A DNA stretch of 64,000 nt from CAYSPG01 sp964432885 (GTDB lineage Bacteria; Bacteroidota; Bacteroidia; AKYH767-A; OLB10): the NCBI GenBank assembly GCA_964432885.1, contig CAYSPG010000016.1, forward strand, positions 11,507 to 75,506, written 5' to 3'. Numbering within the stretch: position 1 is the stretch's first letter; each line of letters opens with the position of its first letter. Below, piece after piece: positions 26,970-37,008 of the stretch. The notes below the pieces were generated by a model. It saw only the letters and a list, made by a program, of their open reading frames with translations, ran no database searches and was not told the origin of the DNA. The position numbers and the translations under genes were made by a program.

Positions 26970-28031
26970 ATGACAGTTTTGGGAATTATGTCGGGCACAT
27001 CGCTTGACGGGGTAGATTTGGCTTGCGTTACTTTTTTTGAGAAAGAAAACGAGTACGGCTTTAAAGTGGAGTGTTGCAATACCATTGCTTACACTACAGA
27101 ATGGAGAAACAGATTAAGCAGCCTTATAAATGCTACTGCTGTTGACTTTGTGCACACGCATTGCGATTATGGGCATTATCTTGGAAACCTTGCAGCCAAT
27201 TTTATTGCAAAAAACAAATTGCATGTTGATTTAATTGCATCACACGGGCACACCATTTTTCATCAGCCACAAAAAAAATTTACTTCACAAATTGGTGACG
27301 GTGCAGCAATAAGTGCCGTAACAAAACTTTCTGTTGTGTGCGATTTCAGAAGTGTGGATGTGGCACTTGGCGGGCAAGGAGCACCGCTGGTTCCCATTGG
27401 CGACTTGTTGCTTTTTTCTGAGTACGATGCTTGTTTAAACATAGGAGGCATTGCTAACATTTCGCATAAAAACCCGGATGGTAAACTTATAGCGTACGAC
27501 ATTTGTGCTGCTAACATGGCCTTAAACTATTTATGCCTTCAGCTGGGTTTTGATTATGATAATGGAGGAGAAAATGCGCGAGCCGGAACATTAGATTCAG
27601 AACTTTTAAAAAGCATTAATAACCTTGGTTATTTTAAAATTAATCCACCCAAGTCGTTAGGAGTTGAATGGTTTAATAGCGAGTTTAAACCTATACTTGA
27701 TAAATCAACTGCAAGTGGTAGTGATAAATTAAATACAGTTTGCATGCACATTGCTAATCAATTTGCCAATGTAGCAAAGGGTTTAAAAAATGTATTGGTA
27801 ACCGGTGGGGGCGCCCACAATACTTTTTTAATTGAAAAAATAAAACATGTTGTTCCTCAAACAGATATTATAATACCATCAAGGCAGATAATAGATTTTA
27901 AAGAAGCGATAATTTTCGCCTTTTTGGGATACTTGCGAATTAAGAATAATAATAGCACCATTGCCTCGGTTACCGGTGCCACAACTGATAGTTGTGGTGG
28001 TGCCATTTATGATGCAACAGGAAAACTTTAA
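26970..28031 (+). CDS. anmK: Anhydro-N-acetylmuramic acid kinase
   Basis: A cytoplasmic enzyme of 353 residues that opens and phosphorylates 1,6-anhydro-MurNAc to MurNAc-6-phosphate in cell wall recycling. The N-terminal signature GIMSGTSLDGVDLA is diagnostic; HGHTIFHQP, the GDGAAIS stretch, LNIGGIANIS and VLVTGGGAHN are the other conserved ATP- and sugar-binding parts of the ASKHA fold. Length is normal. No murQ is adjacent. It converges with a small gene at 28048. Confidence 0.96.
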   Translation: MTVLGIMSGTSLDGVDLACVTFFEKENEYGFKVECCNTIAYTTEWRNRLSSLINATAVDFVHTHCDYGHYLGNLAANFIAKNKLHVDLIASHGHTIFHQPQKKFTSQIGDGAAISAVTKLSVVCDFRSVDVALGGQGAPLVPIGDLLLFSEYDACLNIGGIANISHKNPDGKLIAYDICAANMALNYLCLQLGFDYDNGGENARAGTLDSELLKSINNLGYFKINPPKSLGVEWFNSEFKPILDKSTASGSDKLNTVCMHIANQFANVAKGLKNVLVTGGGAHNTFLIEKIKHVVPQTDIIIPSRQIIDFKEAIIFAFLGYLRIKNNNSTIASVTGATTDSCGGAIYDATGKL

Positions 28032-28047
28032 TTAAAGAAGAGGAAAC

Positions 28048-28239
28048 CTATTCCTCATCATCTTCATCGTAATGAAAAAAGTTTTCATCAACTTCATCTT
28101 CTTCGTTAGAATCTAAAAGATGATTTTTCCAGTTCTTGTTTTCGCGGTGCGAACTCATCTTGTGATGTTTGCTGTCACCGTCTTGCCATTCGTTAAAATC
28201 TTGTTTGTTTTTTTTGTTTTCGAATTTGTGATTTTTCAT
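28048..28239 (-). CDS. Small highly charged hypothetical protein
   Basis: A protein of 63 residues with no known domain. The N-terminal two thirds are rich in Lys, His and Asn; the last 20 residues are strongly acidic (EEDEVDENFF, then DEDDEE). No signal peptide or hydrophobic segment. Its stop is 16 bp from the end of anmK on the other strand, and a 6-bp hairpin (28040-28056) spans that gap. Small size and low complexity leave doubt that it is expressed. Confidence 0.5.
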   Translation of the reverse strand: MKNHKFENKKNKQDFNEWQDGDSKHHKMSSHRENKNWKNHLLDSNEEDEVDENFFHYDEDDEE

Positions 28240-28320
28240 TGTTCAAACTGTTAAAAGGTCATTTATTCTAATTATTTTACTTTAAACAGTATACAAAGGT
28301 TACGCCAAAATCAAAAAAAA

Positions 28321-30594
28321 TCAAGGAGAAAGTTTTATTTGAAACATCCAAAGCCGTGGGGGCTGCAGGTCTGCAGGCCGGCCAACGTATTCTTCGTTAA
28401 AAAAGTTTTGGGATACAAGGGCAATGCTCAGATGTTTGTCAATCTTATAAGAAATCCTGGCATCAAAAATCCAGTCCCCTTTTTTATGCTGTTCGCGATA
28501 ACGCTTTACACCCGGAATTAATTCGTTAAAAACAATATCAATGTTTTGCATAAAGCTTTGGTAGCGGCATCCTACTCCTGCCGAAAATTTTTTATACCCA
28601 ACCTGTAAGTCGGATTTTAAAAGCTGCCTGTACCTGTATTTTAAAACATTTATATCTGTAGTTCCTGAGTTTCGCTTTAGTGTATCCCAATCGGTAAGTA
28701 TAGGGTCAATATACGTGTATCCGGCAGTAAATTGCACGGGCACTTTGCCAAAAGTTGATTGCAATCCAATTTCAAATTCATATCCATCAATACGTGTGTT
28801 TCCAATATTTACCGATTTAAAACCTAAGCCAAACAAAGGGTCGCGAAGCGGATGACCATATTTGCCAAATGTAAATTCAAGCATATCGTGGTATTGACTG
28901 CGAAAAATGCAGGCATCGGCATATCCCGAAAAGTTTTCGCCAATTTTAAACAGCTGGCGCAATCCAGCCTCGGCACTCCACCCAGTTTCTGATCGCACGC
29001 TGTCATTAGGATAAATTACAATATCGCCTACTCGGGTTTTTACATATCGTTCGGCAATAGATGGAAAGCGGTAGCCTTGTCCGTAACTTGCACGTACATA
29101 GGTGGCTTTGTGTATGCGCATGTTGGCACCGGCACGATATACCGGTTTTTTTTCTTCTTCTGCATAAATAAATTTAAATCGCTCTTTGCGCCATCCTGCA
29201 GACAAAGTTAGGCGGTTAAAAAACTTTTTATCAAGTTGGGCATACATGCTTTGGTTTACACTTTCATGGTATCCGTATAAATCACCCATTACATCTCCGC
29301 CTGTTAAAACAAGTCCGTATGTTGCAGATAAATTCCATTTTTCTATTCGCTTTTGAAACTGCAATTCACCATAGTATAAATTTGAAAAAGCTTCCTGTTG
29401 AGTATCGTTAAAGTTGTTTGCTAAAAAATATCGTCCTCTCCATTTTATGGTAGTTCCTTTTTTTCCGGCATAGGTAATAAATGGGTCAATGTTAAATCGT
29501 ACGGTGCGGTAATTGCTTAGTGTAGTGCCGGTTGTATCAATACCGCCCAAGGGCTGATAGGCCCCCACTGAGTCATCGGCCCATAAAATAAAATTGCCGC
29601 CTCTTGTTTGCATGTAGTTTGCGTTTACTCCTGCAGACAGGCCTTCAATTTCTTTAAAGCGATAGCGAGTATTGATGTTTGCGCGGTACCGGTTTTCGTA
29701 TTCTCCTTCGCGATATCCGTTATTTATTAAGTAATGGCTTCCAATAACCAAATCAAACTGATTAAACTTTTGCGCATGAAAAAAATTAGCGCCATTAACG
29801 GTTTGGGTATTTTTTCCCCACCATTTTATTTCGCTGCGTCTTGGCGAATCGTACCAGCCAGTATACACATTGAGTCGTGTAACAGGTTCGGCTTTTGCAT
29901 AAGCAGTTCTAAAGTTTATTACTCCGTTCATGGCAGCTGAGCCATATAGGGCAGATGATGCGCCTTTAATTATTTCAACCTGTTCTAAATTTTCTATCGG
30001 TAAAAAACTCCATTTTACATCATTGGCATCAGCAGTTAGCATAGGTAGTTCATCTACCATTACCAGCACCCGGCTTCCGGCACCGTAGCTAAATCCGCTT
30101 CCTCCCCTTATGTTAGCCTGACCATCAATTAAAGTTAGCCCTGTAATGTTTTCCAGTGCTGTTTCCATGCTGGTATGATTACCGTTTTCAATTAAGCCTG
30201 CTTTTGCTACGGCCATTGACACGGTAACTTCTTCAATTTTTTGCTGAAATTTTCCAGCGCTTACAACAACTGCGTTTAAATCACGTGCCTGGTTTTTTAA
30301 AAAAAGGTCAAGTGTTTTTTTTTCACCTGCTTCAAGCCAAACAACAATCTCTTTATTTATATAGCCGATATACTGGCTTTTTAATGTATAATTACCGGCA
30401 TCAACCTGTAATTCGTAAAACCCGTTTTCATTAGAGATGGATACATTTTTTTGGTCAAAAAATACCACAACACCAGGTAATGTTTGCTTTGTTAGCGCAT
30501 CTTTTATGGTTCCGCTTATTACAGCTTTTTGTGAAAATGAATAGCCCGTAATTAAAACTGGTAAAAAAAAGAAAAGTGATTTTTTGAAAAACAT
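28321..30594 (-). CDS. TonB-dependent outer-membrane receptor
   Basis: A protein of 757 residues that imports a ligand (siderophore, vitamin or similar) across the outer membrane using TonB energy. After the signal peptide (ends SFSQ) there is a carboxypeptidase-regulatory-like domain (GTIKDALTKQTLPGVVVFF), the plug domain (NGNHTSMETALENITGL, then RGGSGFSYGAGSRVLVMVDELPML, then SALYGSAAMNGVINF) and a 22-strand-type barrel ending in an aromatic-containing strand. No SusD gene follows, so it is not a Sus-type pair; the closest relatives are vitamin B12/iron type receptors. The ATG at 30594 is chosen; the frame runs on upstream to 30699, but that would overlap the divergent dprA start. Confidence 0.93.
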   Translation of the reverse strand: MFFKKSLFFFLPVLITGYSFSQKAVISGTIKDALTKQTLPGVVVFFDQKNVSISNENGFYELQVDAGNYTLKSQYIGYINKEIVVWLEAGEKKTLDLFLKNQARDLNAVVVSAGKFQQKIEEVTVSMAVAKAGLIENGNHTSMETALENITGLTLIDGQANIRGGSGFSYGAGSRVLVMVDELPMLTADANDVKWSFLPIENLEQVEIIKGASSALYGSAAMNGVINFRTAYAKAEPVTRLNVYTGWYDSPRRSEIKWWGKNTQTVNGANFFHAQKFNQFDLVIGSHYLINNGYREGEYENRYRANINTRYRFKEIEGLSAGVNANYMQTRGGNFILWADDSVGAYQPLGGIDTTGTTLSNYRTVRFNIDPFITYAGKKGTTIKWRGRYFLANNFNDTQQEAFSNLYYGELQFQKRIEKWNLSATYGLVLTGGDVMGDLYGYHESVNQSMYAQLDKKFFNRLTLSAGWRKERFKFIYAEEEKKPVYRAGANMRIHKATYVRASYGQGYRFPSIAERYVKTRVGDIVIYPNDSVRSETGWSAEAGLRQLFKIGENFSGYADACIFRSQYHDMLEFTFGKYGHPLRDPLFGLGFKSVNIGNTRIDGYEFEIGLQSTFGKVPVQFTAGYTYIDPILTDWDTLKRNSGTTDINVLKYRYRQLLKSDLQVGYKKFSAGVGCRYQSFMQNIDIVFNELIPGVKRYREQHKKGDWIFDARISYKIDKHLSIALVSQNFFNEEYVGRPADLQPPRLWMFQIKLSP

Positions 30595-30679
30595 TTTTTT
30601 CTTTGCACTTATAATATTGTTTTGTGCAAACGTAGCAGATAAAGTTAAAATAGCAAACACAAAAAAGGTCTTGCCATTA

Positions 30680-31804
30680 ATGGAAAATAACCTTAACATT
30701 TTGCAGTATCAAATCGCCCTTACCTTAATACCTGGTATTGGTAGTGTATTGGCAAAAAATTTAATAAGCTATTGTGGAAGTGCCGAAGCTGTATTTAAAG
30801 AGAAGGAAAAAAGCCTATTAAAAATTCCTGAAATTGGAACGGTGCTTGCCTCACAAATTATAAATAAGCGTGATGATGCATTGCATTTGGCTGAAGACGA
30901 GTGCCGGTTTGTTTTAAAAAACAACATCAGGCATCTTTTTTATACCGAAAAAGATTATCCACAACGATTAAAAAATTGCAATGATGCACCAGTGCTGATT
31001 TTTTATAGCGGAAACATAAATTTTAATGCCGGTAAAGTAATTGGAATTGTGGGCACTCGCAATGCAACTGATTATGGAAAAAATTTTTGCGATAAACTGA
31101 TTGAGGATTTAAAAATACATACCAATATGGTAATTGTTAGCGGCCTTGCTTATGGAATAGACATTGGAGCGCATAAAGCGGCACTAAAAAATAATATAAG
31201 TACAGTGGCCGTGCTTGCACATGGGCTTGACAGGATTTATCCACCAGCCCACAGCAACATTGCGGGTAAAATGCTTGAGAATGGAGGTTTGGCAACAGAG
31301 TTTTTAAGTGGAACCAACCCAGATAAGGAGAATTTTCCGAAACGAAACCGTATAGTGGCCGGCATGTGCGATGCAATTATTGTTGTGGAAGCTGCACAAA
31401 AAGGAGGCGCACTTATAACAGCATCCATTGCTAACTCTTATAACCGGGATGTATTTGCCCTACCCGGACGAATAAACGATACCTATTCAGAAGGGTGTAA
31501 TTATTTGATAAAATCAAACCAGGCCGATTTAATAACCGGGGCAACAGATTTGGAATACAAAATGGGTTGGGAAAAAATAGAGGGAAAGCAAAAGCCCAAA
31601 AACCTTCAGCGACAACTAATGCTTGAGCTTTTGCCTGAAGAGCAAATGCTTGTGGGTTTTTTAAATGAAAAAGGCAAACAAGATATTGACACAATAAGTA
31701 TTAATGCAGGAGTACAGGTAAGTAAAATTGCATCAACACTCTTAAGTTTAGAGTTTAAAGGAATTGTAAAAGCACTGCCCGGTAAAGTTTACGAACTGGT
31801 ATAA
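30680..31804 (+). CDS. dprA: DNA-processing protein DprA
   Basis: A protein of 374 residues that binds incoming single-stranded DNA in natural transformation and loads RecA. It has an N-terminal helix-hairpin-helix part (LTLIPGIGSVLAKNL), the Rossmann-like core with GIVGTRNATDYGK, VSGLAYGIDIGAHKAAL, HGLDRIYPPAH, and the long motif around FPKRNRIVAG to GALITASIA, and a C-terminal winged-helix (DML1-like) domain. ATG 30680 gives the usual family start; the open frame begins at 30584 with a hydrophobic stretch that would not suit a cytoplasmic protein. Divergent from the receptor gene by 85 bp. Confidence 0.95.
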   Translation: MENNLNILQYQIALTLIPGIGSVLAKNLISYCGSAEAVFKEKEKSLLKIPEIGTVLASQIINKRDDALHLAEDECRFVLKNNIRHLFYTEKDYPQRLKNCNDAPVLIFYSGNINFNAGKVIGIVGTRNATDYGKNFCDKLIEDLKIHTNMVIVSGLAYGIDIGAHKAALKNNISTVAVLAHGLDRIYPPAHSNIAGKMLENGGLATEFLSGTNPDKENFPKRNRIVAGMCDAIIVVEAAQKGGALITASIANSYNRDVFALPGRINDTYSEGCNYLIKSNQADLITGATDLEYKMGWEKIEGKQKPKNLQRQLMLELLPEEQMLVGFLNEKGKQDIDTISINAGVQVSKIASTLLSLEFKGIVKALPGKVYELV

Positions 31805-31810
31805 AAAACA

Positions 31811-31834
31811 AAAGACCACCAAAAGGCAGTCTTT
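31811..31834. terminator. Hairpin between convergent dprA and lipoprotein genes
   Basis: AAAGAC at 31811-31816 pairs with GTCTTT at 31829-31834; the inner CC and GG extend the stem. It is followed by GTTTAATTTTT on the plus strand and preceded by an A-rich run, so it could terminate transcription from both sides. Confidence 0.65.
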
Positions 31835-31856
31835 GTTTAATTTTTAGCTGTAATGA

Positions 31857-32093
31857 TTACTTCACCATAGCAGCAGCTGAATCAACCATCGCACCAGCAG
31901 TAGAATCTACAGTGGTAGCAGCTTGGCTAGCAGCAGCAGCAGCAGCGTCAGCAGCTTGTTGCGCAGCAGCGGCAATAGAATCAGCAGTAGCTTTTGCAGC
32001 TTCTTCAGCTTTAGCAGTTTCTTCAGCAGAAGGGCCGCATGCAACTACGCTAAACATGCCGGCAATCATCAACAGGGCAAGAACTTTTTTCAT
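31857..32093 (-). CDS. Small Ala-rich lipoprotein
   Basis: A protein of 78 residues. The signal peptide ends in the lipobox SVVAC (Cys19). The mature part is almost only Ala, Glu, Thr, Ser and Asp and should form one amphipathic helix, comparable in shape to Braun's lipoprotein but with no sequence match I can claim. A -7 element lies 37 bp upstream and a terminator downstream, so it is a single-gene unit. Function unknown; a structural or stress role is a guess. Confidence 0.75.
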   Translation of the reverse strand: MKKVLALLMIAGMFSVVACGPSAEETAKAEEAAKATADSIAAAAQQAADAAAAAASQAATTVDSTAGAMVDSAAAMVK

Positions 32094-32129
32094 TGTTGTA
32101 TTAATTTAAGAGATTTGAAATTTGAGCGG

Positions 32130-32137
32130 CAAAGATA
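32130..32137 (-). promoter_or_regulatory. -7 promoter element (TATCTTTG) of the small lipoprotein gene
   Basis: Exact TAnnTTTG match on the minus strand, 36 bp before the ATG. A clear -33 element is not seen. Confidence 0.35.
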
Positions 32138-32305
32138 TATTTGCAACCGTGGCTAAGCGCATTTGAACTAAAATTTTTTTTGTTTGACTATCAGCTATTT
32201 AAGTCTGGATTAAAAAAACAATCATCTCTTTATTTAAAAATATTGATTGTGTTGCACGAAGTCTACTTTGTAAGGATTAAAAAAATTATTGCATAAACTA
32301 ATTTT

Positions 32306-32313
32306 TACTTTTG
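32306..32313 (+). promoter_or_regulatory. -7 promoter element (TACTTTTG) of the superoxide dismutase gene
   Basis: Exact TAnnTTTG match 31 bp before the ATG at 32345; a TTG at 32289-32291 is closer than the usual 17-23 bp, so the -33 part is uncertain. Confidence 0.4.
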
Positions 32314-32344
32314 CTGTTCTCATTTTCAAAAACAAATAAAAATT

Positions 32345-32947
32345 ATGGCTTTTACACTACCTGCTCTTCCATATGCTACCAATGCTTTGGAACCACACAT
32401 TGATGCCCGCACCATGGAAATTCACCATGGCAAGCATCATCAGGCTTACATTACCAACCTGAATAACGCAATTGCAAACACCGATGCCGATAAACTTAGC
32501 ATTGAAGACATTTGCAAAAACATTTCGAAATACCCAATGCCTGTGCGCAACAATGGTGGCGGGCATTACAACCACTCGTTATTTTGGACAATTATGTCGC
32601 CCAATGCAAGTGGCAATCCAACTGGCTCACTGGCCGATGCCATTAACGCTGCCTTTGGAAACTTTGATGAGTTTAAAACAAAATTTAACACCGCTGCCAC
32701 CACACGTTTTGGCTCAGGCTGGGCATGGCTAATTAAAAATAGCGCAGGCAAGCTCGAAATTTGTTCAACACCTAATCAGGATAATCCGTTAATGGACATT
32801 GCCGAAGTAAAAGGATTGCCATTATTAGGTTTAGATGTTTGGGAGCACGCCTATTACCTTAACTATCAAAACCGCAGACCCGATTATTGCAATGCTTTTT
32901 GGAATGTGGTTAACTGGGACGAGGTGGCTAAGCGTTTTTCTATGTAA
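32345..32947 (+). CDS. sodA: Superoxide dismutase, Fe/Mn family
   Basis: A cytoplasmic enzyme of 200 residues that converts superoxide to hydrogen peroxide and oxygen. The four metal ligands are His27, His77, Asp164 and His168 (the last two in LDVWEHAYY). The outer-sphere Gln is in [10 protein letters not shown] (Gln145), which points to the manganese or cambialistic type rather than the iron type. Full length, single gene with its own promoter element and terminator. Confidence 0.96.
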   Translation: MAFTLPALPYATNALEPHIDARTMEIHHGKHHQAYITNLNNAIANTDADKLSIEDICKNISKYPMPVRNNGGGHYNHSLFWTIMSPNASGNPTGSLADAINAAFGNFDEFKTKFNTAATTRFGSGWAWLIKNSAGKLEICSTPNQDNPLMDIAEVKGLPLLGLDVWEHAYYLNYQNRRPDYCNAFWNVVNWDEVAKRFSM

Positions 32948-32992
32948 GCGTATCCTTAGTTACAACTATATATTGTAACTCGGTTAACAAAG

Positions 32993-33030
32993 ATGCCTTT
33001 CCTTGAAAAATGGGGAAGGCATTTTTATTT
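32993..33030 (+). terminator. Rho-independent terminator of sodA
   Basis: ATGCCTTTCC at 32993-33002 pairs with the GGGGAAGGCAT stretch ending at 33022, followed by TTTTTATTT. Just upstream, AGTTACAA (32958-32965) and TTGTAACT (32973-32980) form a second perfect 8-bp hairpin. Confidence 0.88.
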
Positions 33031-33125
33031 AAAAACAATTTGACGTTAAAAAATAAAGCGCGAATGCGATTTTATTTTTAGCATGACACAATATTTAAAA
33101 TTTCTTTGCATTATTAATTCCTATA

Positions 33126-35609
33126 ATGACTAAGCAAAGAATATCAAAAATATTTGCGGGTACTGCCGTTGTTTTGCTTTCGGTTTTTCTGATGTTTTTT
33201 GGGTTGTCGTTTTTTTTTGAGGATAAAATAAAATCATCCGTAATTTATAACATAAATAAAAATCTTACCACACCGGTAAGCGTAAGCCAAATTGATTTTA
33301 GCCTTATAAAACATTTTCCGTATGCTGCATTGCAGTTTACCAACGTAAAAGCAAAAGGGTCGGGCAACAAAAAAATAGATTTGCTTAAAGGAGAAAAAAT
33401 AAACCTGCTGTTTAATTTTTTTAGTTTACTGTCAGATAAACTGCTTTTAAAAAAAGTGGTGATTGAAAATGCTGAACTTAATTTACTAACCAACGAAAGC
33501 GGAGAAAACAACTACACCATTTTTAAAAAAGATTCATCGGATTCGAAAACTTGGGGTGCAGAGGTTGAAGAATTTGTTTTAAAAAATTCGGATATACTGA
33601 TAGATAATAAGGCAACCGGATTTATAACACAGATACATACTACCGAAACAAAACTTGGCGGCAGTTTTTCGGACAAAACATTTGTTATGAAAACATTTGC
33701 CGATATAGAAATTGCAGAGTTATCACATCAAAACATTTCGTATATCAAAAACAAAACTGCGCAGCTTAAAACAAATGTTACAGTTAACCGGACAACCTCA
33801 ACCATCGGTTTTGAAAATGCCGAAGTAAAAATTGCCGACCTTGTTTTTGCAGTTAACGGAAACGTGCAAACAACTGAAAACGCATTTACTGATTTAAAAA
33901 TTAAATCGGCTAATGCAGGGCTTAATAATGTGCTGTCGGTATTGCCATCGGCATGGATACCACAAAAAATACTTACCTATACATTTACCGGAAATGTAAG
34001 TTTTGAAGTAACAGTAAAAGGAAAATCAACTCCAGAACTTTCGCCACTGGTTACAGTAAATTTTAATTCATCAGGCAATTCAATTATTCCCGATCAAAAA
34101 AATTACTCGCTCAAAAATATTTCGCTCACCGGTTTTTTTGTAAGCCGCAAAAGCGAAAGCAATCCGGTTTCGTACCTCAGCTTTAAAAATATAAAAGCTA
34201 CTTTGGAGGGTAAGCCCATCTCCGGTTCGGTAGTACTCGAAAATTTATCAAACCCACTTATTAACATTGCCCTTGATGCTGAAGTTACGCTGGCAGCTTT
34301 AAGCCGTTATTTTGCTTTTGATAATATGGAAATGCCCAAAGGAAATATTGCAGTGCATGGGTTTATAAGAGGTCGTGCCGACAAAAAAGAAACCTACCGC
34401 AGCAGCGGAACTTTGCGTGCCGATGGGTTGGCATTTAAATTAAAAAGCAAATCGTTTTTGTTTAACAACATTACAGGCACAGCAAATTTTGATGGCAACA
34501 ATGTGATAATAAAAAATTTTGCAGGCCGGGCAGGCAACAGCGATTTTTTAGTAAACGGAGAAATAAAAAATTTTTACAGCTACCTGTTTTCACAACATCA
34601 AAACCTATATGCTGATGTGGAAGTAATGTCGAGTAATCTAAACTTAGATGAACTTACCCATACCGAAACCCAAAAAGATGACAGTGTAACACGCATTGAT
34701 TTTTCAAATACTATACAAGCCGACATAAAAATAAATGCCAGTAAAATTACGTTCAGAAAATTTATTGCAAATAATATGAATGGAACACTTACACTTAAAA
34801 ACAAGGTGCTTGAAACAAGTTCGCTGTTGTTTCAGGCTGTTGATGGAAGTTTTTATTTGCAAGGCGCCATTGATGCCACTTCTAAAGATTCGCTTTTGAT
34901 AACGTATGATGCTGCAATAAAAAATGTAAACATAGAGCGGTTGTTTGCCGAGATGGGAAATTTTGGTCAGGAAGTTTTGCTTGACAAAAACATAAAAGGA
35001 AAGGCGGATGCTACCGTTGAGTTTGCAAGTGTATGGAGCAAAACATTGGATGTAAATACCAACCGTATGTATGCAAAGGCCGATATAACCATTGAAAACG
35101 GAGCACTTATAAATTTTACACCGCTGCTTAAACTTAGTCGTTTTGTAAAAGGAAGCGATTTGCAAAACGTACAATTCAGCACACTTAAAAATCAAATAGA
35201 AATTAAAAACCGTAAAATATTTATTCCTAAAATGGATATAAAAAGTAGCGCACTTAATATACAAGCCAGTGGCACACATACTTTTGATAACATGGTTGAT
35301 TACAGCATACAACTTAAACTGCGCGACTTGTTGGGCAAAAAAGTAAAACAACTGAATACTGAATTTGGCACCATTGAAGATGACGGCAGTGGAGGACTAA
35401 ATTTATTTTTAACCATGCGCGGGCCATTGGGCAATCCAAAGTTTACTTACGACAGAAGAGGTGTTGAAGAGAAAATTTCGACATCCGTTCAGGCCGGAAA
35501 AAAAGATTTTATTAAAACCATAAAAGATGAGTTTAAGGGAAATGCAAAAAAGGAAAATGACAAAGAAAAACCAAAGGAACTGGAACTTGATTTAGAAAGC
35601 GAAGAATAA
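33126..35609 (+). CDS. AsmA-family protein
   Basis: A protein of 827 residues of the AsmA/TamB group, which form long beta-groove bridges for lipids between the membranes. It has an N-terminal membrane anchor (residues 12-32), an N-terminal AsmA-type segment (SVSQIDFSLIKHFPYAALQFTNV), a long beta-rich middle and the AsmA C-terminal region (around FTPLLKLSRFVKGSDLQNVQF and LRDLLGKKVKQL), then a charged tail. The lipid role is known for related proteins and is inferred here. It is followed after 124 bp by the histidine kinase gene on the same strand. Confidence 0.88.
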   Translation: MTKQRISKIFAGTAVVLLSVFLMFFGLSFFFEDKIKSSVIYNINKNLTTPVSVSQIDFSLIKHFPYAALQFTNVKAKGSGNKKIDLLKGEKINLLFNFFSLLSDKLLLKKVVIENAELNLLTNESGENNYTIFKKDSSDSKTWGAEVEEFVLKNSDILIDNKATGFITQIHTTETKLGGSFSDKTFVMKTFADIEIAELSHQNISYIKNKTAQLKTNVTVNRTTSTIGFENAEVKIADLVFAVNGNVQTTENAFTDLKIKSANAGLNNVLSVLPSAWIPQKILTYTFTGNVSFEVTVKGKSTPELSPLVTVNFNSSGNSIIPDQKNYSLKNISLTGFFVSRKSESNPVSYLSFKNIKATLEGKPISGSVVLENLSNPLINIALDAEVTLAALSRYFAFDNMEMPKGNIAVHGFIRGRADKKETYRSSGTLRADGLAFKLKSKSFLFNNITGTANFDGNNVIIKNFAGRAGNSDFLVNGEIKNFYSYLFSQHQNLYADVEVMSSNLNLDELTHTETQKDDSVTRIDFSNTIQADIKINASKITFRKFIANNMNGTLTLKNKVLETSSLLFQAVDGSFYLQGAIDATSKDSLLITYDAAIKNVNIERLFAEMGNFGQEVLLDKNIKGKADATVEFASVWSKTLDVNTNRMYAKADITIENGALINFTPLLKLSRFVKGSDLQNVQFSTLKNQIEIKNRKIFIPKMDIKSSALNIQASGTHTFDNMVDYSIQLKLRDLLGKKVKQLNTEFGTIEDDGSGGLNLFLTMRGPLGNPKFTYDRRGVEEKISTSVQAGKKDFIKTIKDEFKGNAKKENDKEKPKELELDLESEE

Positions 35610-35733
35610 GCGTGGTTTTATTTTACACCAAAAACCTGTATTATTGCACTACCAAAACAAACCAACCTATCGGACAAACTTTACCCGAACACATTTTTTA
35701 GTACCGCAAAGTTTTATTTAAACAGCCTAACGG

Positions 35734-36891
35734 GTGAATATTTACACACAAAAACAAAAGTGGAAGTTGCTTTTACTTGCAGCCGCAATTTTAATTGGGC
35801 TGTTGTCGTTATGGTACACCAATAATCTGGTTAAAAAACTTTCGGAAGAGGAACGCAAAAAAGTAGAACTATGGGCCGAAGCTTCAAGACAGTTGGCCGA
35901 TATTTCAGTTGAGTCGGGCGATGTGGGTTTTACGCTTAATGTGTTGCAAAACAACAATACCGTGCCGGCCATCTTAACGGATGAGCAAATGCGTTTTGTG
36001 TCGGGAAAAAATCTTGACAGCACCAAAGCAGGTGACTCATCATATATAAAGCATGAGCTTGAAATAATGCGCAAGCAGCATGAGCCTATTGAAATTGTTT
36101 TTGCAAATAACCAAAAGAATTTTATTTATTACCGCGATTCCGATTTGCTTAATCAACTTCGTTACTATCCTTATTTTCAATTGGGAATTATTGCGCTTTT
36201 TTTAATTGTATCCTATCTGGCTTTTAGCACATCGCGCAAAGCAGAACAAAACCAGGTATGGGTAGGCATGGCAAAAGAAACTGCGCATCAGCTTGGAACA
36301 CCCCTTAGCAGCTTAATGGCTTGGGTTGAATATTTAAAAACGCAGGTAAACGAAAACAAATCGCACATACCTGAAATAGAAAAAGACTTAAACAGGCTTA
36401 ACACTATTACCGAGCGGTTTTCAAAAATTGGTTCTGCTCCATCACTTAAAAAAGAAAATGTGATGGAAGTAATTACAAATTCCATAAGCTACATTCGTAC
36501 ACGTTCATCAAGCAAAGTTGAGTTTGTGGTAAATAACGAGCAGAATTATGAAGTATTTGCTCCGCTTAACGTACCCTTATTTGAATGGGTACTTGAAAAT
36601 CTGTTTAAAAACTCGATAGATGCCATGAGTGGAGAGGGTAGCATATCCATAAATGTGCTTGATCAGCAACAGTTTGTTTACATAGACATAACCGATACCG
36701 GAAAAGGAATACCCAAATCAAAATTTAAAACTGTTTTTAAACCGGGTTACACCAGCAAAAGCCGTGGCTGGGGGCTTGGTCTTTCATTAAGCAAGCGCAT
36801 TATTGAAGAGTATCATGACGGGCATATTTTTGTAAAAAGTTCGGAACAAAACACCGGAACCACTTTTAGGATTGTACTTAAAAAAGTATAA
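35734..36891 (+). CDS. Membrane-bound sensor histidine kinase
   Basis: A two-component sensor of 385 residues. TM1 (residues 11-28) and TM2 (148-166) bracket an extracytoplasmic sensor of about 120 residues. The phosphorylated His185 lies in AKETAHQLGTP, a variant of the H-box. The ATPase boxes are ENLFKNSIDAM (N), DTGKGIP (G1) and GWGLGLSLSKRI (G2). The start is a GTG at 35734. No response regulator gene is nearby, so it is an orphan whose partner lies elsewhere. Signal unknown. Confidence 0.9.
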   Translation: MNIYTQKQKWKLLLLAAAILIGLLSLWYTNNLVKKLSEEERKKVELWAEASRQLADISVESGDVGFTLNVLQNNNTVPAILTDEQMRFVSGKNLDSTKAGDSSYIKHELEIMRKQHEPIEIVFANNQKNFIYYRDSDLLNQLRYYPYFQLGIIALFLIVSYLAFSTSRKAEQNQVWVGMAKETAHQLGTPLSSLMAWVEYLKTQVNENKSHIPEIEKDLNRLNTITERFSKIGSAPSLKKENVMEVITNSISYIRTRSSSKVEFVVNNEQNYEVFAPLNVPLFEWVLENLFKNSIDAMSGEGSISINVLDQQQFVYIDITDTGKGIPKSKFKTVFKPGYTSKSRGWGLGLSLSKRIIEEYHDGHIFVKSSEQNTGTTFRIVLKKV

Positions 36892-37008
36892 TTAAAAATG
36901 CATGTAGCCAAATCACTAATTTTAGTCATGTAAAACATAATGCATATTTGAAATTTGATTACCACAAAATCGTTTTCTTTGTTACCAATACCCAGAAAGC
37001 TCTGATTT

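Noticed and set aside
31912..32156. Ala- and Ser-rich plus-strand frames
   Set aside because: Antisense of the Ala-rich lipoprotein gene; no start context.
34704..35351. Minus-strand frame of 215 residues
   Set aside because: Complement of the AsmA-like gene; Cys/Tyr/Phe/Ile-rich without any family.
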